The notes: generated by a model from the sequence alone, not told the origin. A stretch of DNA of 64,000 nt from Phoenix dactylifera (GCF_009389715.1 NC_052395.1:22462915-22526914), one strand, 5' to 3'. Counted from the stretch's first letter, positions 33,237 through 46,283 are shown. Made by a program: numbers and translations.

Positions 33237-35443
33237 TGTAAGGATCTGAATTTGGGCCCGTTATTGGGCCCAAAGAACTGAAGTCGGCAATGGATGCCGA
33301 CTTCAGTTTCTCTTCGTGGTCTCCCCACGAAGACCACGCCGGCCGAACGGCCAGCGGGATCTTCGCACCACCCCCCCCCCTCTTCCCTCTTCCCTCTCTA
33401 TCTCTCTCTCTCCCCCTTTCTTTCTTCTCTGAGAGCCCCATCCCTTCCTCTTCTTTTTCCCCTCTTTTGAGAAGGTCGCCGGAGCCCCGTCACCGCCGGA
33501 GCCGCCATCGCCGCCGGAGATCCATTCGTCGACGACCGGAGGTGAGGAAGACAACCATCAATATTTTTTTATGGATTTAAGGGGAGAGAAAAGATGGGGA
33601 GTCATTCGGTTTTACCTTCCCCTGTTTCGGAAGAATTTTTTTTGTGATGTTTGGCCGGCCGACGGTGGCCGGCCGGGGTCAATCCGGCCGAAACGGGTTC
33701 GGCCGGAGGTGGGCGAACGGGGGCCGGGCTTCCCAGCCCCGGTCCCTCTCTTTCCTCCCTCTCTTTCTTCCCTTTCTTCTTCTCCTTCTTCTCTTCTTCT
33801 TCCCGTCCGGCGCCGCCCGTGAAGGTGGGATGGCCGACGGCGGCTGACTGAGCGCCGCCGCCGAGGGCCACGGTCGACCGCCGAGGGCCGACCGAAACCA
33901 CCAGTCACCCCCTTCTTCCCTCTTCTTCTTCTTCTTCCTCTTCTTCTTCTTCTTCTTTTTCTTCTTTCCTCTTCCTGGGCGTACTTCTATTTTGGCCTGA
34001 ACTTGGGTTGGGTAGTGGGTTAGGTTGGGTAGTGGGGATCAGACCATGAACTGATTTAGATTATGAACCGGTTTAGATTATGAACCGGTTCCACCTATCC
34101 TTTAAATTGGGTTTGATTTGAGTTTGATTGAATGGATTTGTTATGGGTTGTTTTGAGTGTAATCTGGTTCGTTCAGAGTTGATCTAATTTGGGCTGAGTT
34201 GGGCCTGATTGGATCTGTGGGCTGGTTTGGGTTGGGCCCGAAATTTGATCTAGACCTGTCATCTGGTTTGGTTCAATTGGGCCTAATCTGTTTTGGGCCA
34301 CAATTGGCTGTGGGTTTAAAGGGTTCTGATTTTGGGGTTTTAGTTTACTTGTTCTTAGGGTCTAAGTCTGATATTAGGGGCCCATTTTAGGGATCTATGA
34401 ACTTAAGGGTTTAAGGGATTAGAAATAGTTTAAATTATATTTCTTAGTTAATTAAATAATTAAAGTTTGTGTTTTAATCAGGGGTTCGTGATATTTGTGG
34501 CAGGAATTTTTAAGCGAACCCAGGTAGGTGACCTATTGCTTTAAAGTAGAATTTTAACATGTATCTTGCATATGTTGATGTTATGATTTATTATTGGCAT
34601 TATGTGTTAGATTTAAAATTAAATATTTAAATTTCACAAATTGTTATATGCTTTACTGATGGGAGTATGATTATGACTTTAATTTGGAAAGTTGATTTAT
34701 TGATTTTTAAAATCCGCGTGACTATAGTCTAGGCCCCGCCAATGGGATGATACGTTGGCCCTGTCGACTTGTACTGAGGAACTAGTTCCGACACCGCGAC
34801 CACCGGTGATAGAATAGTGGCGGCACAGGGGTGCGTTTTGCTCTTCGGAGCGGCTCGGTGGAGCGTGAGTTTGGCACCAGGGGGTGCGGCACAGTGGTGC
34901 GTTGGCTCAGTGGAGCGGCTCTTCGGAGAGTTGTATTGGCACTTCGGTGTAACCATGCCACTGGGTGATGTGGCCGTAGTCATGCGGTAGATATGTGGAT
35001 TATGTTATGCGTAATATGATAGACTAAGATGGTATATATATATATATATATTACTTGAGTATCGGATTGGTTTGCGGATCATCATATTTATTTGTGCACA
35101 TGACCTGTAGTTATATTGCATATGCTTTAATACATGTTATCGTGACTTTATGCATGTTGTTACCTACTGAGCTGTTAGCTCACTCCTACTATTTACATTT
35201 TTGCAGGTGATGACATATGATTATGGGGATTACGGGATGGAGTGATCATGATGTAGTTAGCTAGTGGATATTGACTTTTTCTTTGATATTTGCATATGTA
35301 GACATTTGAATTGAAAGTTGGAATTTATCTTTGTTTAGTTATTGATGTTGAATCTGATTTATCTGCCTTGCGTGCTTGCGGGGTCCGCCCTGCAGGTGCG
35401 CGGCGTCTGCTCGCGCCCCGGGCCCCGGGTTCGGGGCGTGACA
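33237..35443 (+). mobile_element. 3' LTR of element 2
   Basis: Near-identical to the 5' LTR as described; ends at ACA 35441-35443 and is followed by the ACTCC duplication. Confidence 0.94.
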
Positions 35444-36417
35444 ACTCCTTAGCTACTTGTGGTAACCATGCTTTCCTTGGCCTGGGGGTTGATCATTCAG
35501 ATGTTCAGGACCACTCGAAGAAAGAAGCATAGGTTTCACCAAAAAAAAAAAAGAAAAAAAGAAGCATATGTCATGAAGACGATGATGGATAGCGGAGTGA
35601 GATAGTCAAGCAACTTGTGGAGCCAATTTGTGGTTGTGTTGCTTCATGCATTAAGAGTGTCGTTACCAGAGCAAGCGATCTTAGTCTTGGATTTTGGATT
35701 CATCACGACTTTGTGAAGGCCATGCTGGTCTCATGCCTGTCAGAATCTTAATGAAGTAAACAATAAAACGGTTTGGCGGTCCCCAAATAGATCCTGGATC
35801 AATTGGAGTTGAGCTGAAAATTATTTCATAATTTGAAAATATTTTTAATTATTAAAAATTTCTTATATTACAATTTACAAAGCTCGTTGAGCAGTTCTAA
35901 ATTTATTACAGGAATCCTGGATAGACCCAAGTTAAGCTATTCGGAGATCCCTAAAGAAAATTAGAACTATTCATCAGCTCCTAAACAACAAGATCCATAT
36001 GACCGAATGCATGGAAGTCTATAGTTTTCATATGACATTTGTGTTACTGGAAAAATAACTATAGATTTAATTATTTATTGGCCCTTTAGTTAAATTTTCA
36101 GATAAAATCGGCAAAATCTTGTTAATTGTAAGTGAATTATATTTGGAAATAATTATTTATAGGTAATAATGAATGTTTAGTGGTTCATTGACCCCTAATT
36201 CATAAGTTTGACGTAAACAGGATGTAACTGATAAAGTTTGATGGAATAATAGTAATTTTTAGACAATGGAATCTGTCATACGATCAAATAGTATGATGAA
36301 TATTATATACTTAAATGGAAAAGAATTTAAAAAAATATCATTTGTTTGTATTCTGCAAGGCAAAAACACCTATTGTAAATACGACACACTTTCTTCTTTT
36401 TGTCTGTTAGCAACTAA

Positions 36418-37182
36418 GGCCTCGTTTGGGAGAGTTGTGGGCAGTAGAGTTTTTGCAAGTAGAGCTTTTAGATTTAGAGCTTTTATAAAAAGCTATTTGC
36501 CATTTGGTAACTAAATTTTTAAGTGTTGTGCCACTTTAACATGTATTTGGTAAATAAACTGAAAAAGTACTTTTGGCATGACAAAATGACCATAAAAATA
36601 TTGCATAGTATTATACAACATAGCATCATAAAATATAATATATATTAATACATAAATATATAATATAGTATAATATTACTGTAATGTAATATAATATTAT
36701 TATAATATAATAATATAATATTGCATACTATAGCATAATAATTTAATTTAATATAATATTAAATTATTTAACATAACATATCAATATATTATGATATAAC
36801 GTAATATAATATTATATTTATAGTATAACACAATAATAAACATATAAATATTATAATTATTAGCGTAAATTAACTTTTTATAATATAACAAATTTTCTAA
36901 CTAGGTGATAAAATTGGTTAAACAATTATTAAAGGGACATTTTGTGAAATTATTATATTTTATCACGGATATTTTGGTCAAAAAAATAGCTTTCCGACCA
37001 AGCCTAAAAGTGTTTTTCGGGAAAGCTCCAAAATGGAGCTTCTTCCAAAATCTTGTTTTAGCTTTCTAGAAAAGTTAAAAAGCTTTCCGAAATTTTTACC
37101 AAACACCCCTATTCATCTAAAAATGCTTTTGGAGGGCCAGAAAGTACTTTTTGGCCCTCCAAAAGCTCTCCCAAATGGGGCC
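36418..37182. mobile_element. Tourist-like (PIF/Harbinger) MITE, unit B copy
   Basis: A 765-bp element with terminal inverted repeats GGCCTCGTTTGGGAGAG and (right end, reversed) GGCCCCATTTGGGAGAG, flanked by TAA target duplications (36415-36417 and 37183-37185). The interior is very AT-rich (36600-36870). The three-base TAA duplication and GGCC..GTTTGG ends fit the Tourist group. No coding capacity. Confidence 0.87.
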
Positions 37183-37914
37183 TAAGTTGCTTGTCTTCTT
37201 TCTATCTCCCCCATAGATTTCCATTTATATGATGACGACAAGCTAGAATAATTTGCAGAGAACAAGAATTCCAACTTGAGGACACTATCATGTATAGGAC
37301 AACTAAAAAGCCTAAAATATCACTAATGTTTCTTTTTCTTCTTCTTTAGACGAACTTGTACTATAAGTAGTGTCCTGTTCAACTAAAAATGAGACATTTG
37401 GAATCCATATTATTGCTGCTAGTCTCGGGGGGATGCCGATGCGGACCACCTCTATGGATCTGTAAGATAATAGGTAAAGATTAAAGAACTCATTGGATTG
37501 GCTCCGATTGGATCCTTCGATGCTTAAGTTACAAAAAATTATCCTCCTAATGTTTAAGTTAAAGGAGGTTATTGGATGGAAAGTTAGCAGGAAGAAAAAA
37601 ATAACTTTTTCGAACTTAAACATCGGAGGGCTCGGCCAGAGCTAAGCTCTCCGACCCTTGCCTATTATCTTTGGAGGTCTACGGAGATAGTTTGCATTGG
37701 GTTCTAGGATCGGTAGCAGCCTATACAATTCCTAAACTTATTATATATTTTGAATGTAGCATTTTATTTTCATGATTAATGTTTTCCTTTCTTTTTTATT
37801 TTTCTTTTAATTAAAGGCCAGTGAAATTGAATTGCCCATATGTGACATTGATAGATGGGTTCCTTGGGCTATATACATGGCCGCCGACACTTGTTTGTAC
37901 TATATAGCGGGGTC

Positions 37915-39512
37915 CAGGGGCAGCCCAATATATTTGGGGGTCTCAGGCGAACTCACTAGAGGGGGACTTTTTTTTAAATGATGAAATTTTTTTAATAAAT
38001 ATAAAATACTTTAAAATTTTATTTAAAATTAATTTGTCTAGCTTTTATACTCAAGATCCATTATAATACTATCTAGAACTTCTTTTGAGATTCAATGAGT
38101 TTATCAATTTTTTTTTCTTTTTTAGTTTTTCATACCCACATTCATATTTTCTATTCGATATTTTAATCTAAAAATAATATTATCAAACAAAGGAATTAAA
38201 AAAATCACCAAAAAAAATCAAAATATAAAAAAGTTGAAAAAAATAAAACTTGATTGTATCAAGAAAAACGAACTCAGGTTCCGACAAGTAGTGCTGAACT
38301 CGACGGCGAAAAGAAGCCGAACCGCCGAAGTTGGGTAGCGAAGATAAAATTGGATGCTTTCCATAATCCCACCAGAACTTGGATGCTCCCAGGTACCGGC
38401 TTAGAGTTAGTGGCTGTGGACCTAGCATACACCAATTCCAAGATTAAACCACACAATATAATATAGAAAAAAAGAGGAAAAGCTAATCTATGACAAACAA
38501 AAAGGGGAGGTTGAGCTCATTAAACCACACAATATGATACAGAAAAAAAGAGGAAAAGCTAATCAATCACCAAAAAAAAAAAAATAGAACAAATCTGCCC
38601 CACCTAACTTGGCCCACTGTGTTTAAGGACCATTATGATTTATGAGTTAACCTTTTTTGACACTCTAATAGGTTGGCTTGATTTCGGTTATTAACCTGTA
38701 ACTTTGGGAATCAAGAGAAGTAGATACCATATTTTGAGTTTAATGCATCTCAAATCTGCCCCACCCCTCTACTTCGATGGCCAGATGCAGCCCAAACCCC
38801 CCACCACAGCGCCACCATACTAAACCCCTCAGCCTCCATCCGACCCAATTCCTCCCTGGATCCCACCATCCCTCTCCAGCCACGGTCCCCAACCCCTCCT
38901 CCCTCACCACCTCACCCCCACGCCCACCCGCCCCAAAACCCCCCTCCCTCAAGCAGTGCATCGCCCTCCTCTATACATGCATATCTCTCCTCACAAAAAA
39001 AAAAAATAGTACAAGATTAGAGATCAAAAAAGAAAAAAAAGGGAGGTGACGAGATCGAGAGAGATGGAGGGAGCCCGGGTTCTTGCCTTCTTGTAGCCGG
39101 AGCCGGGCTGCCGGAGGACGGTGGACGTGGACCGTGGTCCGTGGACCGCTGGCGCTGACGAGATCGAGAGGGATGGAGGAAGCCCGGAGGCCGGAGCGGC
39201 GGAGCCCGAAGGCCGGAGGAGCCAAGCTGCCGAGGAGAGCTGGAGAAATGGCAGAGAAGGTTCAGCAAAGGAAAAAAAAAAGCTCTGGCAGAGAAGGGGG
39301 TAGGAAATGGCTGTTGTTGTCAATTCCACCCGCCCACCTGTAGCCCGTAGCCTGCTGCTGCCGAAACGCACTAACACTGTAGCTGTGTCCTCTTATCCTA
39401 GCTTTCAGATGTGAAAGCTGTGCAGCATTAAGGCGGAAAAAAAAACGGGGCCTTCCTCGGGCCGGAGGCCTTAGGCGACCACCTCAGTCGCCTAAAGCTC
39501 GAGCCAGCCCTG
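37915..39512. mobile_element. Non-autonomous hAT-like DNA transposon
   Basis: A 1.6-kb insertion unique to unit B. The ends read CAGGGGCAGCCC and, reversed from the right, CAGGGCTGGCTC, a hAT-type imperfect inverted repeat. Eight-base flanks GCGGGGTC (37907-37914) and GCTGGGTC (39513-39520) match at seven of eight positions, and units A and C show the uninterrupted site (ACTGGGTCAATC and ACCGGGTCAATC). The interior has no transposase frame. It contains a CCC-rich stretch (38753-38960) and a GC-rich stretch (39050-39345) that differ in composition from the AT-rich rest and could be captured host sequence. Confidence 0.85.
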
Positions 39513-40420
39513 GCTGGGTCAATCAGCTTTGTTTTCTTTGGAACTGAAATAATCATTTGTCGACCTTTGATTCCTTTATTTTATTAGTGAAGAGCTAATA
39601 ATACAAGCCTATTTAGCTGAGAAAAAACGCATGGATCAGATGAATGCCATATATTGCAGAGCCTACAAAAGAATGCCCGCCACCGGCTGTCTTCAATTGA
39701 TTTAACACTCCTTTGTTTATTATATGGGTAAGCTCAAAATAGAAATAGATTGTATGCGATTAAAGAAGTTATATATTTTTTAACTCTCATTTTCATTTTC
39801 TTACGTCCTTTTTTCGCCTATGAAAGAACTGGGAGGGAGGAAAAAGCCACCTCCACCTCTAATTAACATCCATATCCTTTCAACGTATCTTACCATCTTG
39901 TTTTTTATCCCACCTCCATAATTAACATTATACGTAATCAAGGGAAATTCATAAACACATGCGCGTATGTGGTTTGATTGTTGACGTGATTCAGTAAAAC
40001 TGAGAAATTCTGAAATAAATGCCTTGAAAATAAATAGATAAGAAGGCCTTGAACATTGTCTTCAACAAGAGGTACATCTGGCGGTTGCCAGCTTACTCGT
40101 GTCTCTAACATATCTATATATATTACTCATGCATGGAAAGTGATGAGTTGGAAACTTTATAACATATCTAACCTATCTTTATAACAAGAGATATCCATGA
40201 ACTTTATGCCACTACATAGATACTACAGCCACTATAGAACATTACACCCTCATACAAACATCCATTTTAAGGATCATAGCAACTATAAGCTATACTTTAA
40301 CCCGTTACATCTTATTGGCATGCTCAGCAGAGATTCATGTGGCCCTTATAGCTTGACAATTATGGATAGAAATCCTGAGATTGATCAAGTGGATCTTTGT
40401 ATTCAGTGGATGACAAATCA

Positions 40421-42796
40421 TCACGAATTAATTTGGCTCTGATCTTCAATAAGGAGCTGCAGAACCCTAGGAAGTGGCGGCATGCTCACCTCCAGGACTC
40501 CCTCTAGGATCTGCACCACCTGTCCCATTGTTGGCCTGTCAGCTTCAGAGTCTTGAATGCACCAGCAAGCAACTCTGCAGACTCTGGTTAGCTCTTCAAG
40601 GTCGGCAGCACCTTTGAATCCATGGTCTCATAAGCTAAATATATCGCCTTCAACGACCTTTGTTGCCGCCCAGGACGGATAAAAGATTTTGCTCCCATCC
40701 GCAGAGTGCGCTGTGTTTCGCTTGCCTGATACCAGCTCAAAAAGCATCATCCCGAAGCTGTAGACGTCAACCTTGGAGGTGATTGGCAGGCCTGAAATCC
40801 ACTCGGGTGCGAGATAGCCAATGGTTCCCCTTACGGTTGTCAGCACCCTGCTGAAGTCGCGACCGATGAGCTTCGCCATGCCAAAGTCTGCAACTTTGGC
40901 GCAGAAGTCCTTGTCGAGGAGTATGTTGTCTGGCTTTATGTCGCAGTGTATGATGCACTCCCTGCACTTCTCATGGAGGTAGGCTAATCCTCTCGCAATC
41001 CCAAGAATAATTTGATACCTCGTCTTCCAGTCCAGAACCGTGGATTTGTTTTGAAAAAGATGAGAGTCCAGGGAACCTCCGGACATGTACTCATAAACTA
41101 GAAGCCTTTTGCTGCCCTCGGTGCAGAGACCGCGAAGGTGAACCAGATTCACATGCTGGATAGCAGCCAATGTGCTCACTTCGGTTCGGAATTGCTTCTC
41201 CCCTTGTCTCAAGCCTTCAAGCTTCTTCACAGCTACTTCGGTTGAGTCAATTAATGTCCCTTTAAAAACGGAGCCAAAGCCACCGCTGCCCAACTTCTCA
41301 GAGAAGTTCTTGGTCACACGCTGCAAATCGCCATATGTAAACTGAATCAAAGAACCCTCAACTTGTTTTTCCATCCGAATTCGTTTCCTCCTTTGAAACG
41401 CCCAAATTAGTCCGACGAGAACACCCGAGATCCCAAGAATTCCACCGATGACACTAACAGTTAGATCTATTACCAACTTATGTGAGCTACTTGAAGCTGG
41501 GAAATCAGAGGCAGCGAGCCGGAGATGCAGAGTACCAGCTGCACTATCACCATCATAGAGTTGTTGAAGGTTCCGAATGTCCCCATTCCAAATTGAGCAT
41601 CCACTCACATAAGCATACGCGTTGCATGAGCAGCTGTTCAAGCAAGCCTGTTCGCAATCTCTAGCACTCCCGACAGTCAAGTTCTGCGGATTGGCAGGCA
41701 ATCTCATATTGGTCATCTCAACGAATCTATCCCCTTCTCCACCGGTCGAGCTTTTATTGCTGCATCGCAAACTGGTTTTCCTCACGCACCCTGATTTCCA
41801 AACATTGAACTCCCATTCTTCCATTGAAGCTGGTTCAAAACCATAGGAGCACCTGCAAATATTTGAGCTTTTCTGGTCGCAGATACCGAAAGCTCCACAT
41901 AGAGAGTAGACATCACATTGAGCCGAAGGTTGAGTAAAGATTGCCTGCCACTCCTGGGCGCCGTTCAGCCAATACAATTGCCTTAATAGCCCTGATGAAT
42001 CAGTCACAGTCCGGGTGATGAAAGAACTGTCGAGGATGGTATACGTGCCATACTTCCGCTGCTTGTCGTCGACGAAGGTGCAGTTGAAGGGAGTGTTTTC
42101 TGTGGTAGCAGGAAGTGCAGGGAAGTACCGGCCATTCCAAAGCCCACTTCGCCAATAAATTTCAGAACCATTCCACAGGAATACGAACTGATTGGATCCG
42201 TCGGGGTCCCAACCTAGAGCGAATGGCCCGGGGGCAGGGTTCTCAGGATTCTCCCATGAAGTGGTGCTCTGATACTCCCCTGTGATCTTGTTCACTCCAA
42301 GCCATCCTCCTGGCATCAAGGTGTCGGTTGGATGATCAAAACTCTGCCAAATTGTAGTGTTTAACCCATTTCTTATAACGAGATTTCCGGTATCCAGAAG
42401 CACAGCAACCGTGGAATTCGAGGTTGATGGAGTTGAATTGGATGACCAAACTGGGATTTTGGAACTGTTGAGAAGGACTAGTTCGCCGTCTTCTGAGATT
42501 TTTAGATCGGCAGAGGAGGTGTTGGAGATGGGTGTTGCTCTGTTCGCCACCCAGATTACAGTTTGGACAGGAATTGTTTTGTACCAGATACCTATGTAGT
42601 AGTTACGGGAGTTACCTGGTGTGAAGAACCCCAGCTCAAAGTTGCCTTCTTTGGACACTATGGTCTGGTTTCCGGAGACGGACTGGCCCAAAGAGATGCT
42701 ATCAGTTGCTCCACCGTGTTGGATGTTGAGAGAAGAGAAGAGAAAGAAGAGAAGAAAGAAGGAGAGGGGGGAACATGGCCGTATCTCAGTATCCAT
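40421..42796 (-). pseudogene. SD-RLK copy B, single nonsense mutation in the kinase C-lobe
   Basis: Collinear with copy A over signal peptide, B-lectin, S-locus, EGF, PAN, transmembrane and kinase domains. I set the start at the ATG at 42796 (MDTEIR); the frame can be extended 18 bp upstream only with a TTG. At 40628-40630 the Leu codon equivalent to L723 of copy A is TGA, ending the product after 722 residues inside the kinase C-lobe. Beyond the stop the frame stays open for 68 more codons, including VACWCIQDSEADRPTMGQVVQILE, to a second TGA at 40421-40423. All kinase motifs before the stop are intact ([27 protein letters not shown]). It is either a very recent pseudogene or encodes a truncated receptor; I favour pseudogene. 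Confidence 0.88.
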
Positions 42797-44099
42797 GGGG
42801 GCAGAAGCATGCAACAGAAACCAGCCTGCCTATGTAAATATAGATTCACTTGAAAATATACAAAGAGCTAGGAAGTGTTTCAGGCAAGTATTGTGGAGAC
42901 CAGATCTTGCATGTCTTTTTTTTTTCTTCCCCCTTCCTCTCTTTTCAGTCTTTACTAGTCATATCGTTACACCTGGTCAAAGAATCAGTTTGTGCAATGC
43001 TCGTTTTACCCTCTAACGGAACCCTTCTCTCTCGTGATAGATGGCCTGGACATGGGAGGATTTAAGTCATTTACAAATTTAGGGTTCATGAGAAGATTTG
43101 CTGATGGAAAGTTAACCCAAACAACAAGCAAGAACAAACAAATGAAGTGCAAGTAATGTTGGAAAAAGAGAGCGTAAGATAGTCCACAGCAAGTTGAATT
43201 CGTAAAAGTCTAGTTGCATGTTATTAAAATCTAGTACGCTTTCAAGTCCGTGTGGAAACTTCCAATGGAAAAAATCAAATATAGCTCCTTTGACTAGTCA
43301 TACAATTACACATGGTCAAAGAATCAGTTGGGCAATAATCCTTTTACCCTGCAACCAAGTCCTTCTCTCATGATAGATGGCCTAGACGTGGATTCAAGTC
43401 ATTTATATTTTTAGGGTTCATGAGAAGATTCACCGATGGAAAGTTAACCCAAACGACATGCAAGAACAAACAAATGAAGTTCAAGTAATGTTGGAAAAAG
43501 ATGGTGTAAGACAGTCAAGCAAGGTGAATTATCAATTCATCTACTTGTCATGAAGATCTAGTACTGTCTTCAAGTTCATGTCAAAACTTCCCATGAAAAA
43601 AATCAATTGTAGCTTTGTCCTCCATTCAAGGCTAAATAGGCAGCCTTCAAGAGAGAGGTGATCAGTCCCGTTGGAAAATCTCATAGATTGCCCTAACGAT
43701 TCCAACAAGCATGAGTCAAGTCAAAAAAGCCAATTTTAAGCAAATAGTTCTTTTGTCAAAAAAAAAAATAAAATCAAGTGGTTATGTTGCTCTGCTGCTG
43801 AATCTAGCAATAATTAAATTTAATCTCAAGAATACCAGTGCATTAAGTTTTGGTCAGCATGTTAAAATTTATCTTGACTGCCTATATAGATAAGTTATAG
43901 TCGTGTATTTGTACAAGATATTAAGATACAGACATATAGTAGAAACGGACAGCTAACAACTCCATGGACGATGGATCCCACACCCATCGTATGCGTCCAA
44001 ACTCCACGTGACGCCTTCTTACCTCAGTTCTAACTTCTACGCATCGTCAACCTTCCGAAAGGGCAGGGAGTAAGCCCATCAAAGCTTCTATGAAACATC
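42797..44099. other. Upstream region of SD-RLK B and unassigned DNA before LINE 2
   Basis: Contains two copies of a roughly 340-bp repeat (about 42953-43290 and 43292-43630) sharing GGTCAAAGAATCAGTT, AGATGGCCT and AAAGTTAACCCAAAC landmarks. This is an expanded version of the upstream repeats in units A and C. From 43700 to 44100 no feature is recognised. Confidence 0.65.
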
Positions 44100-44218
44100 T
44101 TATGGGGACACGGGGAGTAAGTTAGAGAGAGAGAGAGAGCGGGGAGTAAGTTAGAGAGAGAGAGAGCGCCACTGAGAGAGTTCTTTCGGGGATTCTCTCG
44201 AACAGGTGGGTGGCTACG

Positions 44219-46283
44219 ATGGTTAACCTTGAGAATGGGAGGAAGGCCACTTCTGAGGTAGGGAAGGAAGGGGTTCAGGCGAAGACGACGGGGACTAATG
44301 GTGGAGGGAGGGGTCCGACTTGGGCGGAGGTGCTCAAAGGTACGCCGAGACGCCAGGCATGGACTACTCATAAGATTTCTGACCAGGAGCTGGGATCGAT
44401 ACAGACTCGGTTCCCAGATGTCCTGGAGGTGGAGGAGGAAATGTTGGAGGAGTCTCAGGGTTTCTGGAAGGATTTGGCGGTCCTGGTGAGGAGCCTAGGG
44501 AGGCAGGTTCTAGCGGACTGGGTGGTGAAAGAGGTTCGCCGTGCTCTGAGGCTCGACTACGACCCGGAGTGCTTTACGATGATGGATGGGTACATGACCC
44601 TCCGCTTGGCCTGCGAGGACCATCGGGAGGCGGCGGTGAAGTTTGGTCCATGGATGGTTGCTGGACAGGTTCATGCTATGGAACGATGGCGTCCAAATTT
44701 CGTTCCCGGTAGGGATGATATCGGCAGAGGTGTTGTTTGGCTGAGGCTGCCCCAGCTCCCCCTGGAGTTTTGGAGGACGCCGATTATTCTACAACTGGCA
44801 GCGAAGGCCGGGAAGCCGCTGGAGGTGGATTCGTTTACGGATCAGAGGAAGAAGATGGGCTTTGCAAGAGTGAAGATTGAACTGGATCTCAAGGAGCCGT
44901 TGCGTCCTGGATTATTTGTGAAAGAGAGAGGATGGATCGGAGACAAAGTTCTGGCAGGATTTCCTTTACGAAAACCTGCCATCCCTATGTTATAAGTGTG
45001 GCCGGGTGGGTCACTATGAGGATAAATGCAGTTGGAACTTTCCGGCAGCGAGGGAACTGGAACCGGTGGAGATTTTGGGGGATGAGGCGACGGAGGATGG
45101 GCTCAACCCTATGGATACCTTGGGTAAGAGGGAGGCAAAGGGGAAGGGAACTATGGGGGCTCCGCCTTTCGGCCCGTGGCTGGTCACTCATAGAATCCGC
45201 CCTCCCTGGCCGGTAAATGGAGGGAATAGGTCGAAGAAGATACCTGAGCATGGTGGCGGGTTGGACCCGACTGTGCTGCCGGCGCGTTCGGAGTGGAGCC
45301 CGGCGGTGAAGGGATCGGGTGTGGCAAGTGCTCCGGTGGTCCATGGCGGATGGCAGAAATTGACTAAATTTGCCCGTTGAAAGACGCCGGAGAGCTTCCA
45401 AGCAGGTCCATCCTCGACGGCCCCGTCCAGTGGAGTGGGTCGCCCCGGGGGGGCTACGGAGTCTCAGGCCAGGGTGAGCCAGCGAGCTGACCCAACTCGA
45501 ACCAATCAGACCGGGGGCTCTGAACCGGACGGTCCGGCTGGCGAGCAGGCCAATGGGCCATATCCAGAGCGGGCTAGCCAAAGCCCGATCCGTGGTTGGG
45601 TTGGTGTCGAGCAAAGCCCGCATCCGGTCGAGAGGGTTCCGCCCGTTACACCAGGGATACATGAGGCGGGCCCGAGCTCACTCAAACGGAACCGAAGCCC
45701 GACTTCAGGTAAGCTTGTGGTGGATGATTTATATTTACTCAGATCCAACGGCGGAGACACTCCGACAGAGGGGATGAGGCGTCTCGACGGCAAGGATCGC
45801 CGACAAAGCCGTAGCTCGCCTCCGCCGACCACGCCGAAGACTGAGCAGCCGACTGGAGCGGCGTTGCTGGTCGGGGTAGGACGAGAAGGTGTATTGGCAA
45901 CGCCGAGAATGGTTCCATGGCTCGGTTCCGCTGTGGACTCATCGGCGCAGGTGGCAGCGGGTGGAGTGCAGTCGCCGGAGCTGGTGGGAGACACGATTCA
46001 GCCCATGGCTGGGGGAAACGACGACGGCAGGGTGGAAGCAGGGGGAGCGATGCCTTCGGCAACAGTGCCCGATCTGATCTCTGTGGATGAAGTGTGCCGT
46101 TTGGCACAGAGTAACAGTGCACAGGAGGAAGGGGAACATCTCCATATCCTGTCCCAATTGATGGCAGCTGTGAAGCAGGTGAACCCAGTGGACTTGGCAA
46201 GTGGAGGGAATTCCGAGGAGGCGGTGTTCCACGAATGCAACCCCGGGGTAGGAGGTTGTGATAAATCCATGGGTGAATTATGA
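44219..46283 (+). pseudogene. LINE 2 ORF1 (gag-like, DUF4283 plus zinc knuckle), disrupted
   Basis: The first ATG of the element is at 44219; the frame can be read a little upstream only with GTG. The N-terminal part is Gly/Lys-rich with GPTWAEVLKG, followed by a DUF4283-type domain (FWKDLAVLVRSLGRQV, FTMMDGYMTLRLAC, WRPNFVPGRDD, VWLRLPQLPLEFW, KAGKPLEVD, GFARVKIELDL). A one-base shift near 44951 displaces the zinc knuckle CYKCGRVGHYEDKC. A TGA at 45378-45380 interrupts the Pro/Ser-rich tail, which then continues in frame to the TGA at 46281-46283. That stop shares bases with the ORF2 start (ATGA, 46280-46283). Confidence 0.87.

Larger units (their letters stand above)
27508..35443 (+). mobile_element. 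Element 2: complete, young, non-autonomous Tekay-like LTR retrotransposon
   Basis: A 7.9-kb element flanked by ACTCC duplications. LTRs are 2211 bp (27508-29718) and 2207 bp (33237-35443). By eye they differ only in a poly-C tract (about 27640 versus 33370) and two substitutions (near 28810/34535 and 29288/35013). The primer site and an integrase-end relic identify a Ty3/gypsy Tekay/Del relative. The 3.5-kb interior has no gag-pol, so movement must have used proteins supplied in trans. The site is a spacer block that in the paralogous copy (7033-7051) holds LINE 1 instead. Confidence 0.95.
35449..40420. repeat. Unit B 3' flank with nested insertions
   Basis: Starts TTAGCTACTTGTGGTAACCATGC, the beginning of the duplication unit, and aligns with unit A from 35507. 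It carries an intact Tourist-like MITE (36418-37182) and a hAT-like element (37915-39512); unit C lacks both and unit A lacks the hAT element. The remainder (35750-36410, 37190-37905, 39520-40420) is shared, non-coding flank. Confidence 0.82.

Noticed and set aside
38740-39377. GC-rich frames in the hAT-like element as a transposase
   Set aside because: No dimerisation, zinc-finger or catalytic motifs of hAT transposases are seen; sequences are Pro/Ser-rich and present on both strands.
42797-42814. Upstream start of SD-RLK B adding six residues
   Set aside because: It uses TTG, and copies A and C support the ATG at 42796.
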